From the NCBI RefSeq assembly GCF_001424265.1, contig NZ_LMOV01000025.1, positions 208,240 through 272,239 of the forward strand: a stretch of 64,000 bases of DNA, written 5' to 3'. This document shows positions 53,168-61,872 of this stretch, one piece after another (position 1 is the stretch's first letter; every line of letters begins with the position of its first letter). Both the position numbers and the translations under genes were made by a program. The notes beneath the pieces were generated by a model. It saw only the letters and a program-made list of their open reading frames with translations, was not told the DNA's origin and did no database searches. The stretch comes from Acidovorax sp. Leaf160. GTDB lineage: Bacteria > Pseudomonadota > Gammaproteobacteria > Burkholderiales > Burkholderiaceae_C.

Positions 53168-53711
53168 GCCCGGCAACCCGCACAGCGGGTTCGGCGGCCT
53201 TGCGGCGAGGCTCACATCGCGCAGCGATGTGAAGGCCCGCAGGGCCGCGCCGCAGCCACAAGCCACTCCACATCACCGCGCTGCGTGCAGCGGCCGGGCT
53301 GTAAGCCCGGCAACCCGCACAGCGGGTCGACGGCCTTGCGGCAAGGCTCACATCGCAACGCGATGTGAAGGCCCGCAGGGCCGCGCCGCAGCCACAAGCC
53401 ACTCCACATCACCGCGCTGCGCGCAGCGGCCGGGCTGTAAGCCCGGCAACCCGCGCAGCGGGTCGGAGGCCTTGTGGCGAGGCTCGCATCGCGCAGCGAT
53501 GTGAAGGCCCAAAGGGCCGCGCCGCAGCCACAAGCCATTCCACATCACCGCGCTGCGTGCAGCGGCCGGGCTGTAAGCCCGGCAACCCGCGCAGCGGGTT
53601 CGGCGGCCTTGCGGCGAGGCTCACATCGCGCAGCGATGTGAAGGTCCGCAGGGCCGCGCCGCAGCCACAAACCATTCATATCACCGCGCTGCGCGCAGCG
53701 GGTCGGCGGCC
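53139..53711. repeat. Tandem array of a 136-bp multi-hairpin repeat
   Basis: Four full units (53139-53275, 53276-53411, 53412-53547, 53548-53683) and a partial fifth (53684-53711) follow head to tail with over 90 percent identity by eye. Each unit contains five hairpins in order: CGCTGC/GCAGCG, GCCGGGC/GCCCGGC, ACCCGC/GCGGGT, CACATCGC/GCGATGTG, GGCCC/GGGCC. Most differences keep the stems paired (unit 2 changes the loop of stem four). Frames crossing the array on both strands are repeat-driven and not real genes. Function unknown; strong hairpins after a stop could protect or terminate the metK message. Confidence 0.92.
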
Positions 53712-53732
53712 CGCCCTTTAACATCGGCCGCC

Positions 53733-54524
53733 ATGACCTCTGCCGCCTTCTGGCGCGATCCCGCGCTGCCGTTCGCCGAAAGCCGCCGGGCCGTTCAAAA
53801 CCGCGCCTGCTACCGACCCCACACGCACACCACACTCTCCATCGGCGCAGTGGACGCAGGCCGCAGCGTCTTCACCTCGCAAGGGCACAGCGTGCCGCTG
53901 CATCCAGGGACGTTGGTGGTGGTGCCGGCCGGCTGCACCCACGCCTGCAATCCGTCGCCCGGCATGTCGTGGAGCTATAAGATGCTGCATCTGGACGCCG
54001 CGTGGGCCGAGGGCGTTCTGAACGCAGCCGGAGCTGCATCATGGCCGTCCCATGCCTTGGTCGTGAAGGATGCCCAGGCCTACCAGGCGTTCACGGCGCT
54101 CAACCAGTCGATCTTCTCCAGCGCCTGTGCGCAGTCGAAGGAAGCAGCCATCCGGGATTTCGTGCTGCAAGGCAGTTGGCGAGCCGGAGAGGTCGTGCCT
54201 CTCGCGCCTGCCGCCGCCGACTCACCGGTCGCGAAGACGCTCGCTTTGCTGCATGCCCAGCCGGAGGACGCGGTCCCCCTGCCGCTGCTGGCAGAGAAGG
54301 CCGGCACATCGCCACGCGCGCTGGTGCGCTCCTTCCGTGCAGTCACAGGGATGACGCCTCACGCCTACCAGCTCGATCTGCGGGTCAATGCGGCGCGAGA
54401 GCGGCTTCGCACCGGCGAGGCGCTCGCCTCCGTGGCGCACGAACTGGGTTTTTACGACCAGAGCCATTTCCACCACGTCTTCAAGCAGCACGTGGCGGCG
54501 ACGCCGGGCGAGTACCGGCGCTGA
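53733..54524 (+). CDS. AraC-family transcriptional regulator
   Basis: A 263-residue regulator. The N-terminal cupin (HTHTTLSIGAVDAG, VPAGCTHACNP) fits the AraC ligand-binding family, and the C-terminal 90 residues form the double helix-turn-helix: LLAEKAGTSPRALVRSFRAVTGMTPHAYQ and VAHELGFYDQSHFHHVFKQHVAATPGEYRR. It stands 139 bp before a LysE-family exporter on the same strand, a pairing common for AraC regulators that control amino acid export. Confidence 0.92.
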   Translation: MTSAAFWRDPALPFAESRRAVQNRACYRPHTHTTLSIGAVDAGRSVFTSQGHSVPLHPGTLVVVPAGCTHACNPSPGMSWSYKMLHLDAAWAEGVLNAAGAASWPSHALVVKDAQAYQAFTALNQSIFSSACAQSKEAAIRDFVLQGSWRAGEVVPLAPAAADSPVAKTLALLHAQPEDAVPLPLLAEKAGTSPRALVRSFRAVTGMTPHAYQLDLRVNAARERLRTGEALASVAHELGFYDQSHFHHVFKQHVAATPGEYRR

Positions 54525-54663
54525 GCTGAGCGGGACGGGTCTGTCGCGCATCCGCCCGGCAGCCGCATCCCGGTCTTTTTTTCCAAGACGGCATGCCCCC
54601 CGCTCGCCAGACTGTGGCAATCCGCAGGCACCCCGCCCGCGTGACCGCAGCAAAGGCGAAACG

Positions 54664-55284
54664 GTGCTTGAACTCTTTTTGATCGTGGCCGGTGTGCATT
54701 TCCTGGCGCTGCTAAGCCCCGGGCCCGACTTCTTTCTCATCGTGCGCACGGCACTCCTGCATGGCTGGCGTCGCGCGAGCGGTATCTGTGCGGGCGTGGC
54801 GCTGGCCAACGGGCTCTTCATCGCGCTGGCATGGGCAGGGCTGTCGGCCGTGCAGCCGGACAGCATGCTGTACACGGCGTTGCAGTGGGGCGGCTGCGGT
54901 TATCTGGCATGGCTGGGCATGCGGCTGGTGCGCTCACCGGGCACGCCCGTCACGGTGCAGGCGCCGGGAGCGGCGGATGCCCTGGCGCCTGGATGGCCGC
55001 AAGCACTGCGCATGGGGCTCATCAACGCCTTGCTCAATCCGAAAAACGCCCTGTCGTACGCCAGTCTCTTCACCTTGCTGGCCTCTTCACCCGGCTATCT
55101 GCAGGCGATATGCGGTGTCTGGATGGTATGTGCCGTGCTGGGGTGGGACTTGCTGGTTGCGGCCGCAGCCGGTCACCCGGTGGTGATGCGGCGCTTCGCC
55201 CGCCATGTAGGGCGGCTGGAGCGTGCGACCGGCGCCGTGCTGCTGGCGCTCGCCGCCGGTATGGCCATCAACGCGCTGCGCTGA
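54664..55284 (+). CDS. LysE-family amino acid/threonine exporter
   Basis: Inner-membrane exporter of 206 residues with about six hydrophobic segments. LLSPGPDFFLIVRTALLHGWRRASGICAG is the LysE/RhtB N-terminal signature; MGLINALLNPKNALSYASLF is the second. GTG 54664 has AAAGG 8 bases upstream; longer frames do not fit the family. Substrate is probably an amino acid; not determinable. Confidence 0.9.
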   Translation: MLELFLIVAGVHFLALLSPGPDFFLIVRTALLHGWRRASGICAGVALANGLFIALAWAGLSAVQPDSMLYTALQWGGCGYLAWLGMRLVRSPGTPVTVQAPGAADALAPGWPQALRMGLINALLNPKNALSYASLFTLLASSPGYLQAICGVWMVCAVLGWDLLVAAAAGHPVVMRRFARHVGRLERATGAVLLALAAGMAINALR

Positions 55285-55449
55285 AGAACAAGCCACGCCC
55301 GGGCCGAGTGCCATTGCGCTGCGGATCGACCCGCTCCTACGCTTTTCACCTCGCACGGCCGACGTGGCGGGGGCGGACCGAAATCTATCGTTGTTCCATC
55401 GTCAACGCACACCGGTGCCCACCGTCTGCAATTTTCAAGGAGTTCCCCC

Positions 55450-55635
55450 ATGCTCAAGTTCGCCATCATCTTCGCCATCATTTCGCTCGTCGCAGGCGCC
55501 CTGGGCTTCACCGGCGTGGCCGCCGGCGCTGCCGGTATTGCCAAGATCCTGTTCATCCTGTTCCTGGTGCTGGCCGTGGTGTTCGTCATCCTGGCGGTGA
55601 TGGGTGTGGGCGCGGCGCGCAAGGCGCTTCGATAA
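55450..55635 (+). CDS. DUF1328 family small membrane protein (YtjA-like)
   Basis: A 61-residue protein of two hydrophobic helices, [20 protein letters not shown] and [20 protein letters not shown], ending in basic ARKALR. [20 protein letters not shown] is the family core. AAGGAG stands 8 bases before the ATG. Function unknown; relatives are linked to envelope stress. Confidence 0.9.
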   Translation: MLKFAIIFAIISLVAGALGFTGVAAGAAGIAKILFILFLVLAVVFVILAVMGVGAARKALR

Positions 55636-55739
55636 CCCGGGGCGGGGCCGCCAAGGCGCTGGCGGCCGCCGCCCTCTGGCCACGAGCCCATCCACGCTGC
55701 CCGGTGCTAGCACAGTCGTGCCGGCCCGGGCAGTGCCGC

Positions 55740-56453
55740 TTACAGCCCGCGCGGCAACAGCGACAGGTTGCGGCGAAAGCGGGGCTTGAGCTGGTAGAGC
55801 TGGGCCGGCCGGTGCGCACCGCCCGAGTGCAGGGCCCCCTCTACGGGCTCCAGCATCGCCATTTCCTCCATCTTGCGGCGAAAGCTGACCTTGTTGAGCG
55901 GCTCGCCCAGCACCGCCTCGTAAGCGGCCTGGAGCTGCGGCAGGGTGAAGCGCTCCCCGCACAAGTACACGGGCAGCGACGAGTAGAGGCTCTTGCCGCG
56001 CAGGCGCTCAAATGCTGTGCGCACGATCTCCGCATGATCGAACGGCAGCGCAGGCAACCCATCCACCGGTACCCAGCGCATGCCCGGCAGCGCCTCGCAG
56101 GCGGGCAGCAGCGAGCCGGGGACGAGCGCGTAGTACGCCACGGCCACCGACCAGCCCCGCGGATCGCGCGCCAGCCCGGAAAAGGTCGCCAGCTGTTCGA
56201 GATAAGGGCTCTCCACGCCGGCTTTGGCCCGCAGCACGCGGAATGCCGCTGCATGCGCATCGGCATCTTCCTCGGGGTGGATGTAGCCGCCCGGCAGTGC
56301 CCAGGCACCGGCATAGGGCGCATGGTCACGGCGGAGCAGCAACACCTTCAGCGCACCGGCATCGAGCGCCAGCAGCACCACGTCCACGGTGCAGAGCACA
56401 GGGGACGGGCCTTCGGGAACGTCGATGGGGCGGGATGGAGCAGCGCGAGCCAT
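55740..56453 (-). CDS. nrtR: Nudix-like transcriptional repressor NrtR
   Basis: NrtR proteins bind ADP-ribose with a Nudix-like domain and repress NAD genes through a C-terminal winged helix. Here the Nudix box GGYIHPEEDADAHAAAFRVLRAKAG lacks the REXXEE glutamates needed for hydrolysis, as expected for a regulator. The winged helix region is ERFTLPQLQAAYEAVLGEPLNKVSFRRKM then HRPAQLYQLKPRF. The gene is divergent from the NAD salvage operon, with a palindromic site between them. Confidence 0.9.
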   Translation of the reverse strand: MARAAPSRPIDVPEGPSPVLCTVDVVLLALDAGALKVLLLRRDHAPYAGAWALPGGYIHPEEDADAHAAAFRVLRAKAGVESPYLEQLATFSGLARDPRGWSVAVAYYALVPGSLLPACEALPGMRWVPVDGLPALPFDHAEIVRTAFERLRGKSLYSSLPVYLCGERFTLPQLQAAYEAVLGEPLNKVSFRRKMEEMAMLEPVEGALHSGGAHRPAQLYQLKPRFRRNLSLLPRGL

Positions 56454-56572
56454 GTTCGGTGCAAGAGTGGACGAACAAGCTTAGCACCCTCTGCCTGCGC
56501 GGCGTCCCCTCCGACCCGCACGCCCCGCTGCTGCGACTTTCGTTGCCTCGGCCATGCCGTCCGTCATGCGAC

Positions 56573-56593
56573 TTAGTTGCAATAAATAACTAA
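56573..56593. promoter_or_regulatory. Predicted NrtR operator
   Basis: TTAGTT (56573-56578), nine bases, AACTAA (56588-56593): a perfect 6-bp inverted repeat, 21 bp in total, 40 bp before the cysteine hydrolase ATG. The TTAGT/ACTAA arms fit the palindromes I know for NrtR sites. It probably represses both directions. Confidence 0.7.
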
Positions 56594-56633
56594 CACCATT
56601 AGACTGCGCCCACACCCTCCACGGAGAACCTCC

Positions 56634-57494
56634 ATGCCCCACTCCCGCATCCAGCTGCTCGCCATCGATCCGCAAAACGACTTCTGCGATCTGCACGCCG
56701 ACTGGCATGGCCTGGCGCCGCTGAACGGCCAACCCATCGCACCGGCGCTGCCGGTGGCCGGTGCCCATGGCGACATGCAGCGGCTCGCGCACTGGCTGGA
56801 CACGCAGGGCCACCGCATCGAGGCCGTGACGGTGACGCTCGATTCGCACCAGCGGTACGACATCGCCCACCCGGGGTTCTGGCGCACCGGCGCCGGGGAC
56901 GACGTGGTGCCCTTCACCCCCATCTCAGCGGCCCAGGTGCGGGCGGGTGGCTACGTGCCGCGCGATGCCTCCGCCCTGCCCCGCGTGCTCGCCTACCTGG
57001 ACGCGCTCGAGGCCCAGGGCCGCTACACGCTCATGGTGTGGCCCGAGCACTGCGAGGTCGGCAGTTGGGGGCACGGCGTGCACGCCAGCCTGCTGGCAGC
57101 GCTGGGCACGTGGCAGGCGGCGCAGCAGCGGGCGGTGCGCAACGTGTTCAAGGGAATGAACCCGTGGACCGAGCACTACAGCGCCATCCAGGCCGAGGTG
57201 CCCGACCCGGCCGAGCCCGGCACCGCGCTCAACCTGCCGCTGCTGGACTCCCTCGCCACCGCCGACCTGCTGATCGTGGCGGGCGAAGCCAGCAGCCACT
57301 GCGTGCGCTCGACCGTCGAACACCTGGTGCAGCACCTGCCCGACCACCAACCCGGCTGGACCCCGAACCGCATGGTGCTGCTGACCGACTGCATGAGCCC
57401 GGTGGTCGGCTTCGGGGCACAGCACGAAGCCTTTCTGGGCGCCATGCGCACGCTGGGCGTTCAGCTGTCGGATTCCAATCAAATCACGCTCTAG
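56634..57494 (+). CDS. Cysteine hydrolase of the isochorismatase/nicotinamidase family
   Basis: Triad Asp12 (IDPQNDF), Lys173 (NVFKGMNPWTE) and Cys223 (GEASSHCVRST) is visible. As first gene of an NAD salvage operon it is probably a nicotinamidase (nicotinamide to nicotinate), but at 286 residues it is about 75 longer than PncA and its middle part (residues 85-165) differs, so another amidase activity is possible. GGAG is 8 bases before the ATG. Its stop overlaps an AT-rich repeat that reaches pncB. Confidence 0.82.
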   Translation: MPHSRIQLLAIDPQNDFCDLHADWHGLAPLNGQPIAPALPVAGAHGDMQRLAHWLDTQGHRIEAVTVTLDSHQRYDIAHPGFWRTGAGDDVVPFTPISAAQVRAGGYVPRDASALPRVLAYLDALEAQGRYTLMVWPEHCEVGSWGHGVHASLLAALGTWQAAQQRAVRNVFKGMNPWTEHYSAIQAEVPDPAEPGTALNLPLLDSLATADLLIVAGEASSHCVRSTVEHLVQHLPDHQPGWTPNRMVLLTDCMSPVVGFGAQHEAFLGAMRTLGVQLSDSNQITL

Positions 57495-57534
57495 CGCTTG
57501 GTGAATAAGCGCAGTTAGCTATCAATATATGAGC
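57494..57534 (+). repeat. AT-rich two-hairpin element, copy 8
   Basis: GCGCTT (57494-57499) and AAGCGC (57507-57512) form stem one; stem two is GCTAT (57518-57522) with the decayed TGAGC. The element fills the gap between the hydrolase stop and pncB and overlaps the pncB ATG, leaving no visible Shine-Dalgarno sequence. Confidence 0.7.
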
Positions 57535-58821
57535 AACACCATGCCACCCGTCATCACCAGCCTGCTCGACACCGACCTCTACAAGTTCACGATGTGGCAG
57601 GCACTGCTGCACCGCCATCCGCAGACGCAGGCCGAATACCGCTTCGTCTGCCGCAACCGCCCGGCCTATCCGCTGGCCGAGCTGCTGCCCGAGGTGAACG
57701 CCGCGCTGGATCAGCTCTGCGCGCTGCGCTTCACGCCAGGCGAGCTCGACTACCTGGGCGGGCTGCGCTTCATCAAGAGCGACTTCGTGGACTTCCTGCG
57801 GCTCTTCCAGTTCCAGCGCGGCTTCATCGAGGCGCGGGCCGAGGGCGATGACCTCGCCATCGTGGCGCGCGGGCCGCAGGTGCATGTGATGGGTTTCGAG
57901 ATCTTCGTGCTGGCCATCGTCAACGAGCTGTACTTCCGCCGCGCGGACCAGGCGGCTGCGCTGGCCGGCGGCCGGGCCCGGCTCGCCGCCAAGCTCCAAC
58001 GCTTGCGCCGCCTGGCGGGCGAGGCCGCCTGCCGCCACCCGTTCGAGATGTTCGACTTCGGCCTGCGCCGGCGGTTCAGCGGCCCCTGGCAGCGCGAGGT
58101 GGTGCAGACCCTGGCCCGCGAGGTGCCGCAGTGGTTCAAGGGCACCAGCAACGTGCTGCTGGCACGCGACCTGAACCTGGTGCCGATCGGCACCATGGCC
58201 CACGAATACCTGCAGACCTACCAGTCGCTGGGCGTACGGCTGCGCGACTTCCAGCAGGCCGCGCTGGAAGACTGGGTGCAGGAATACCGGGGCGACCTGG
58301 GCATCGCCCTGACCGACACGGTGGGCATGGACGCGTTCCTCGCCGACTTCGACCTCTACTTCGCCAAGCTCTTCGACGGGCTGCGGCACGACTCGGGCGA
58401 CCCCGTCGCCTGGGGCGAGAAAGCGCTGGCGCACTACGCCCGCCTGCGCATCGACGCGCACACCAAGCGGCTGGTGTTCTCCGACGGGCTGGACGTGGAC
58501 CGCGCCATCGCGCTCTACCGCCACTTCGGCGACCGCGTGCAACTGGGCTTCGGCATCGGCACGCAGCTGACCAACGACATGGGCGACAGCCCGGCGCTGC
58601 GGCCCTTGCACATCGTGATGAAGATCGTGCGGGCGAACGGCCAGCCGGTGGCGAAGCTCTCCGACAGCCCGGGCAAGACGCTCTGCGACGATGAAACCTT
58701 CCTCGCCTACCTGCGGCAGGTGTTCAACGTGGCTGCGCCCGCCTCGCCTGCCTCGCCTGCCTCACCGGCAGCACCGGCGGCAACGGCATCCGCGGCACGG
58801 GCGGCGGCACCGACCGCCTGA
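57529..58821 (+). CDS. pncB: Nicotinate phosphoribosyltransferase PncB
   Basis: Converts nicotinate and PRPP to NaMN with [20 protein letters not shown] is the N-terminal signature; His225 in GTMAHEYLQ is the phosphorylated histidine; [16 protein letters not shown] and [11 protein letters not shown] hold substrate. The 430-residue form ends in a tail of repeated ASP and Ala (from about residue 403) that is likely disordered. It is followed by nadE after 33 bp. Confidence 0.95.
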   Translation: MSNTMPPVITSLLDTDLYKFTMWQALLHRHPQTQAEYRFVCRNRPAYPLAELLPEVNAALDQLCALRFTPGELDYLGGLRFIKSDFVDFLRLFQFQRGFIEARAEGDDLAIVARGPQVHVMGFEIFVLAIVNELYFRRADQAAALAGGRARLAAKLQRLRRLAGEAACRHPFEMFDFGLRRRFSGPWQREVVQTLAREVPQWFKGTSNVLLARDLNLVPIGTMAHEYLQTYQSLGVRLRDFQQAALEDWVQEYRGDLGIALTDTVGMDAFLADFDLYFAKLFDGLRHDSGDPVAWGEKALAHYARLRIDAHTKRLVFSDGLDVDRAIALYRHFGDRVQLGFGIGTQLTNDMGDSPALRPLHIVMKIVRANGQPVAKLSDSPGKTLCDDETFLAYLRQVFNVAAPASPASPASPAAPAATASAARAAAPTA

Positions 58822-58854
58822 ACGCCCTCTTCCTTCAGCACAAGGACGCACACC

Positions 58855-60561
58855 ATGCTCCGCATCACCATCGCACAGCTCAACTTCACCGTCGGCGACA
58901 TCGAAGGCAACGTCCTGCGCATGACCGACGCCGCCCGCCAGGCGGCCGCCGAGCGCTCGGACATCGTGGTCTTCTCCGAACTGGCGCTGTGCGGCTACTA
59001 CCCCGGCGACATGCTGGAGGAGGCCGTCTTCCTCGACCGCATCGAGGCGGGCCTGGCCGCGCTGCGCGAAGCCTCGGCCGCCCTGCCGCAGCTGCACTGG
59101 GTGGTGGGCGCGCCCACCCGCACGCAAAGCCCCGGCAAGCGCCTGCACAACGCCCTGCTGGTGCTGCGTGCCGGCGAGGTGCGGCTGCACTACGCCAAGC
59201 AGCTGCTGCCCACCTACAACATCTTCGACGAGCGCCGCCACTTCGAGCCCGGCCCGGACGTGGCCAAGGTCCTGCGCATCGGCGGCGCGCAGGTCGGCTT
59301 CATGGTGTGCGAGGACGGCTGGAACGACGCCCAGGCCGACTACGCGCACAACCCGTTCCTGCGCATGGCCGATGCCGCGCCGGACGTGGTCATCAGCATC
59401 AACGCCAGCCCCAGCCACATCGGCAAGCGTGAGCAGCGCCACCAGGTGTTCGGCGGCGCGGCCCGCCGGCATGGCCTGCCCATCGTCTACGTCAACCAGG
59501 TGGGCGGGCACGACCAGATCGTCTACGACGGCGCCTCGTTCGCGGCCGAGCCCGAAGGAGGCGTGGTGTTCGAGGCCGAGCGCTTCGCGGAGGAAGTGCG
59601 CACGCTGCAGCTGTCGGCCGACGGGCGCTTCGCCCTGGCGGACGGCAGCGCACCGCCGCCCGTGCCGCTGGAAGGCCTGCCGACGATGGAGTTCTACCGC
59701 CAGCAGATCGTGCTGGGCCTGGCCGACTACGCCCGGCGCTGCGGCTTCCGGCAGGCGGTGGTGGGCAGCTCCGGCGGCATCGACAGCGCGCTGACCCTGG
59801 CGCTGGCCGCCCAGGCGCTGGGGCCGGAGAACGTGGTGGGCATCACCATGCCGTCGCGCTTTTCCAGCAGCGGCTCGGTCGATGACTCGGTGGCGCTCTG
59901 CCGCAACCTGGGTGTGCAGTTGCACACCCATCCCATCGCCGACCTGGTGGCCGGCTACGCCGCGCAGTTCGAGGCGTCCTTCGGCCAGCCACTGGCCGGC
60001 CTGCCGCTGGAGAACCTGCAGGCGCGCATCCGCGGCACCACGCTGATGGAATATTCCAATGCCTTCGGCCATCTGCTGCTCACCACGGGCAACAAGTCGG
60101 AGATCTCGGTGGGCTACTGCACGCTCTACGGCGACACCAACGGCGGGCTGGGCCTGATCGGCGATCTGTACAAGACCGAGGTGTTCTCCCTCTCGCGCCA
60201 TGTGAACGAACAGGCCGGCCGCGAGCTGATACCGCAGGCCATCATCGACAAGGAGCCCTCCGCCGAGCTGGCGCCCGGGCAGCGCGATGTGGACAGCCTG
60301 CCGCCCTACCCGGTGCTCGACGAGATCCTGAAGCTGCTGATCGAGGGCGAGGGCCTGTCGCACGCAGAGTACGCATCGGCTCATGCCTTCGCCCAGCAGC
60401 TGCAGCAGGGCGACGCCGCCGGCCTGGCGCTGCTGCAGCGGGTGCGGCTGATGGTGGCGCGCAGCGAATACAAGCGCCGCCAGGCCCCGCCCATCCTGCG
60501 CGTGCGCGCCAAGGCCTTCGGCAACGGGCGGCAGATGCCGATCGCGGCGGTGTACCGCTGA
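58855..60561 (+). CDS. nadE: Glutamine-dependent NAD+ synthase NadE
   Basis: Two domains: an N-terminal nitrilase-like glutaminase with Glu42, Lys116 and Cys153 (MVCEDGWND) and a C-terminal ATP-pyrophosphatase synthase with the P-loop GSSGGIDSA (305-313) and TTGNKSEISVGY. It amidates NaAD to NAD+. Length 568 is normal for the two-domain form. ATG 58855 follows pncB closely. Confidence 0.97.
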   Translation: MLRITIAQLNFTVGDIEGNVLRMTDAARQAAAERSDIVVFSELALCGYYPGDMLEEAVFLDRIEAGLAALREASAALPQLHWVVGAPTRTQSPGKRLHNALLVLRAGEVRLHYAKQLLPTYNIFDERRHFEPGPDVAKVLRIGGAQVGFMVCEDGWNDAQADYAHNPFLRMADAAPDVVISINASPSHIGKREQRHQVFGGAARRHGLPIVYVNQVGGHDQIVYDGASFAAEPEGGVVFEAERFAEEVRTLQLSADGRFALADGSAPPPVPLEGLPTMEFYRQQIVLGLADYARRCGFRQAVVGSSGGIDSALTLALAAQALGPENVVGITMPSRFSSSGSVDDSVALCRNLGVQLHTHPIADLVAGYAAQFEASFGQPLAGLPLENLQARIRGTTLMEYSNAFGHLLLTTGNKSEISVGYCTLYGDTNGGLGLIGDLYKTEVFSLSRHVNEQAGRELIPQAIIDKEPSAELAPGQRDVDSLPPYPVLDEILKLLIEGEGLSHAEYASAHAFAQQLQQGDAAGLALLQRVRLMVARSEYKRRQAPPILRVRAKAFGNGRQMPIAAVYR

Positions 60562-60637
60562 ACCGGCGCCCGGCCTTCGCCGCACGCCAGGCCGGCCGCG
60601 TGCCGGGATGCCGTCCGCATTTGAGCCAAAATGCCCT

Positions 60638-60683
60638 GTAGCGCTCATCCCATCAGCGTCAGCCGCTCACTTTTTTGATAACA
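60638..60683 (+). repeat. AT-rich two-hairpin element, copy 9 (decayed)
   Basis: GTAGCGCTC, CCATCAGCG, then GCTCA and ATAAC in place of the usual GCTAT and ATAGC, with a T-run between. The order of parts matches other copies but arms have diverged. It lies in the 189-bp nadE-nadM gap. Confidence 0.45.
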
Positions 60684-60750
60684 CCGCTCGCGGCGGCCAA
60701 CGGCCTGCCGCTGCGGAAAGCCACCGAACGCCACCGAGCGTCTTCCTCGC

Positions 60751-61794
60751 ATGCACGACACCGCCATCCTCATCGGCCGCTTCGAGCCGGTTCACAACGG
60801 TCATCTGGCGCTGCTGCGGCACGCGCTCGCCCACGCCGGCCAGGTCATCGTGATCATGGGCTCGGCCTGGCAGGCCCGGTCGCCCAAGAACCCTTTCACC
60901 TGGACCGAGCGCGAAGCCATGCTGCGCAGCGCGCTGCCCGAGGCCGACCGGGCGCGCATGACGGTGCTGCCGGTGCGCGACTACTACAACGAAGCCCGCT
61001 GGGTGGCTGCCGTGCGCGCGGCGGTGCAGCAGCACTGTGCGGCGGGCGCCCGCATCGGCCTGGTCGGGCATTTCAAGGACGCGACCAGCAGCTACCTGCG
61101 CTCCTTCCCGGGCTGGGATCTGATGTCCGTGGAGCGCCAGGGCAGCATCGACGCCACCGCGATCCGCGATGCCTATTTCGGTGCCGGACCGCACGACGTG
61201 GCCGCCGCGCTGGCGCCGCTGGCGGACCAGATGCCGGCGAGCACGCTGGCCTTCCTGCAGGCCTTCGCGGGCCAGCCGCACTACCCCGCGCTGCAGGAGG
61301 AATGGCGCATGCTGCGCGGCTACCGCGCGTCCTGGGCGGCAGCGCCCTATCCGCCCGTGTTCGTCACGGTGGACGCCGTGCTGCGCTGCCAGAACCACGT
61401 GCTGCTGATCCGCCGCGGCCAGGCGCCGGGTCGGGGCCAGCTGGCGGTGCCGGGCGGTTTCATCGAGCAGCGCGAAACGGTCTGGCAGTCTTGCCTGCGC
61501 GAATTGCTGGAAGAGACGCATGTGCAGCTGCCCGAATCGCGCATGCGCTCGGCGCTGCGCGCCGTGACCGTGTTCGACCACCCCGACCGCAGCCAGCGGG
61601 GCCGCACCATCACGCACGCACACTATTTCGACCTGGAGGGCGACGCCTTCCCGCCCGTGCAGGCCGACGACGACGCAGCCGAGGTGCAGTGGGTGCCGGT
61701 GGAGCGCATCGGCGAACTGGAAGAGGCCTTCTTCGAAGACCACTTCCACATGCTGGACCATTTTCTGGACATCACGCCGCGCATGGGCGGCTGA
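60751..61794 (+). CDS. nadM: Bifunctional NMN adenylyltransferase / Nudix hydrolase (NadM-Nudix)
   Basis: The N-terminal half is an archaeal-type NMN adenylyltransferase with GRFEPVHNGH (His15, His18) and a late SIDATAIRD. The C-terminal half (from about residue 205) is a Nudix domain with full box GGFIEQRETVWQSCLRELLEETHV. Such fusions are known to make NAD from NMN and to cleave ADP-ribose. At 347 residues it is complete. The ADP-ribose it may clear is the effector that NrtR binds. Confidence 0.93.
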   Translation: MHDTAILIGRFEPVHNGHLALLRHALAHAGQVIVIMGSAWQARSPKNPFTWTEREAMLRSALPEADRARMTVLPVRDYYNEARWVAAVRAAVQQHCAAGARIGLVGHFKDATSSYLRSFPGWDLMSVERQGSIDATAIRDAYFGAGPHDVAAALAPLADQMPASTLAFLQAFAGQPHYPALQEEWRMLRGYRASWAAAPYPPVFVTVDAVLRCQNHVLLIRRGQAPGRGQLAVPGGFIEQRETVWQSCLRELLEETHVQLPESRMRSALRAVTVFDHPDRSQRGRTITHAHYFDLEGDAFPPVQADDDAAEVQWVPVERIGELEEAFFEDHFHMLDHFLDITPRMGG

Positions 61795-61872
61795 GCCACG
61801 AACCGCAATACCAGGAACGTCCGGCGCCTCGGGCGGCAGCCACCCGCCGGCCCGCCCCCATCCGGAGGGCGC

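Noticed and set aside
53139..53711. Possible CRISPR array
   Set aside because: Units are contiguous and far too long, without unique spacers, and no cas genes are near.
53148..53721. Several overlapping frames of about 90-118 codons within the metK-downstream region
   Set aside because: They exist because the 136-bp repeat has no stops in some frames; their peptides just repeat the unit.
55242..55449. Plus-strand frame running from the AraC gene through lysE to beyond 56500
   Set aside because: It is out of frame with LysE and DUF1328, and its composition is that of a shadow frame.
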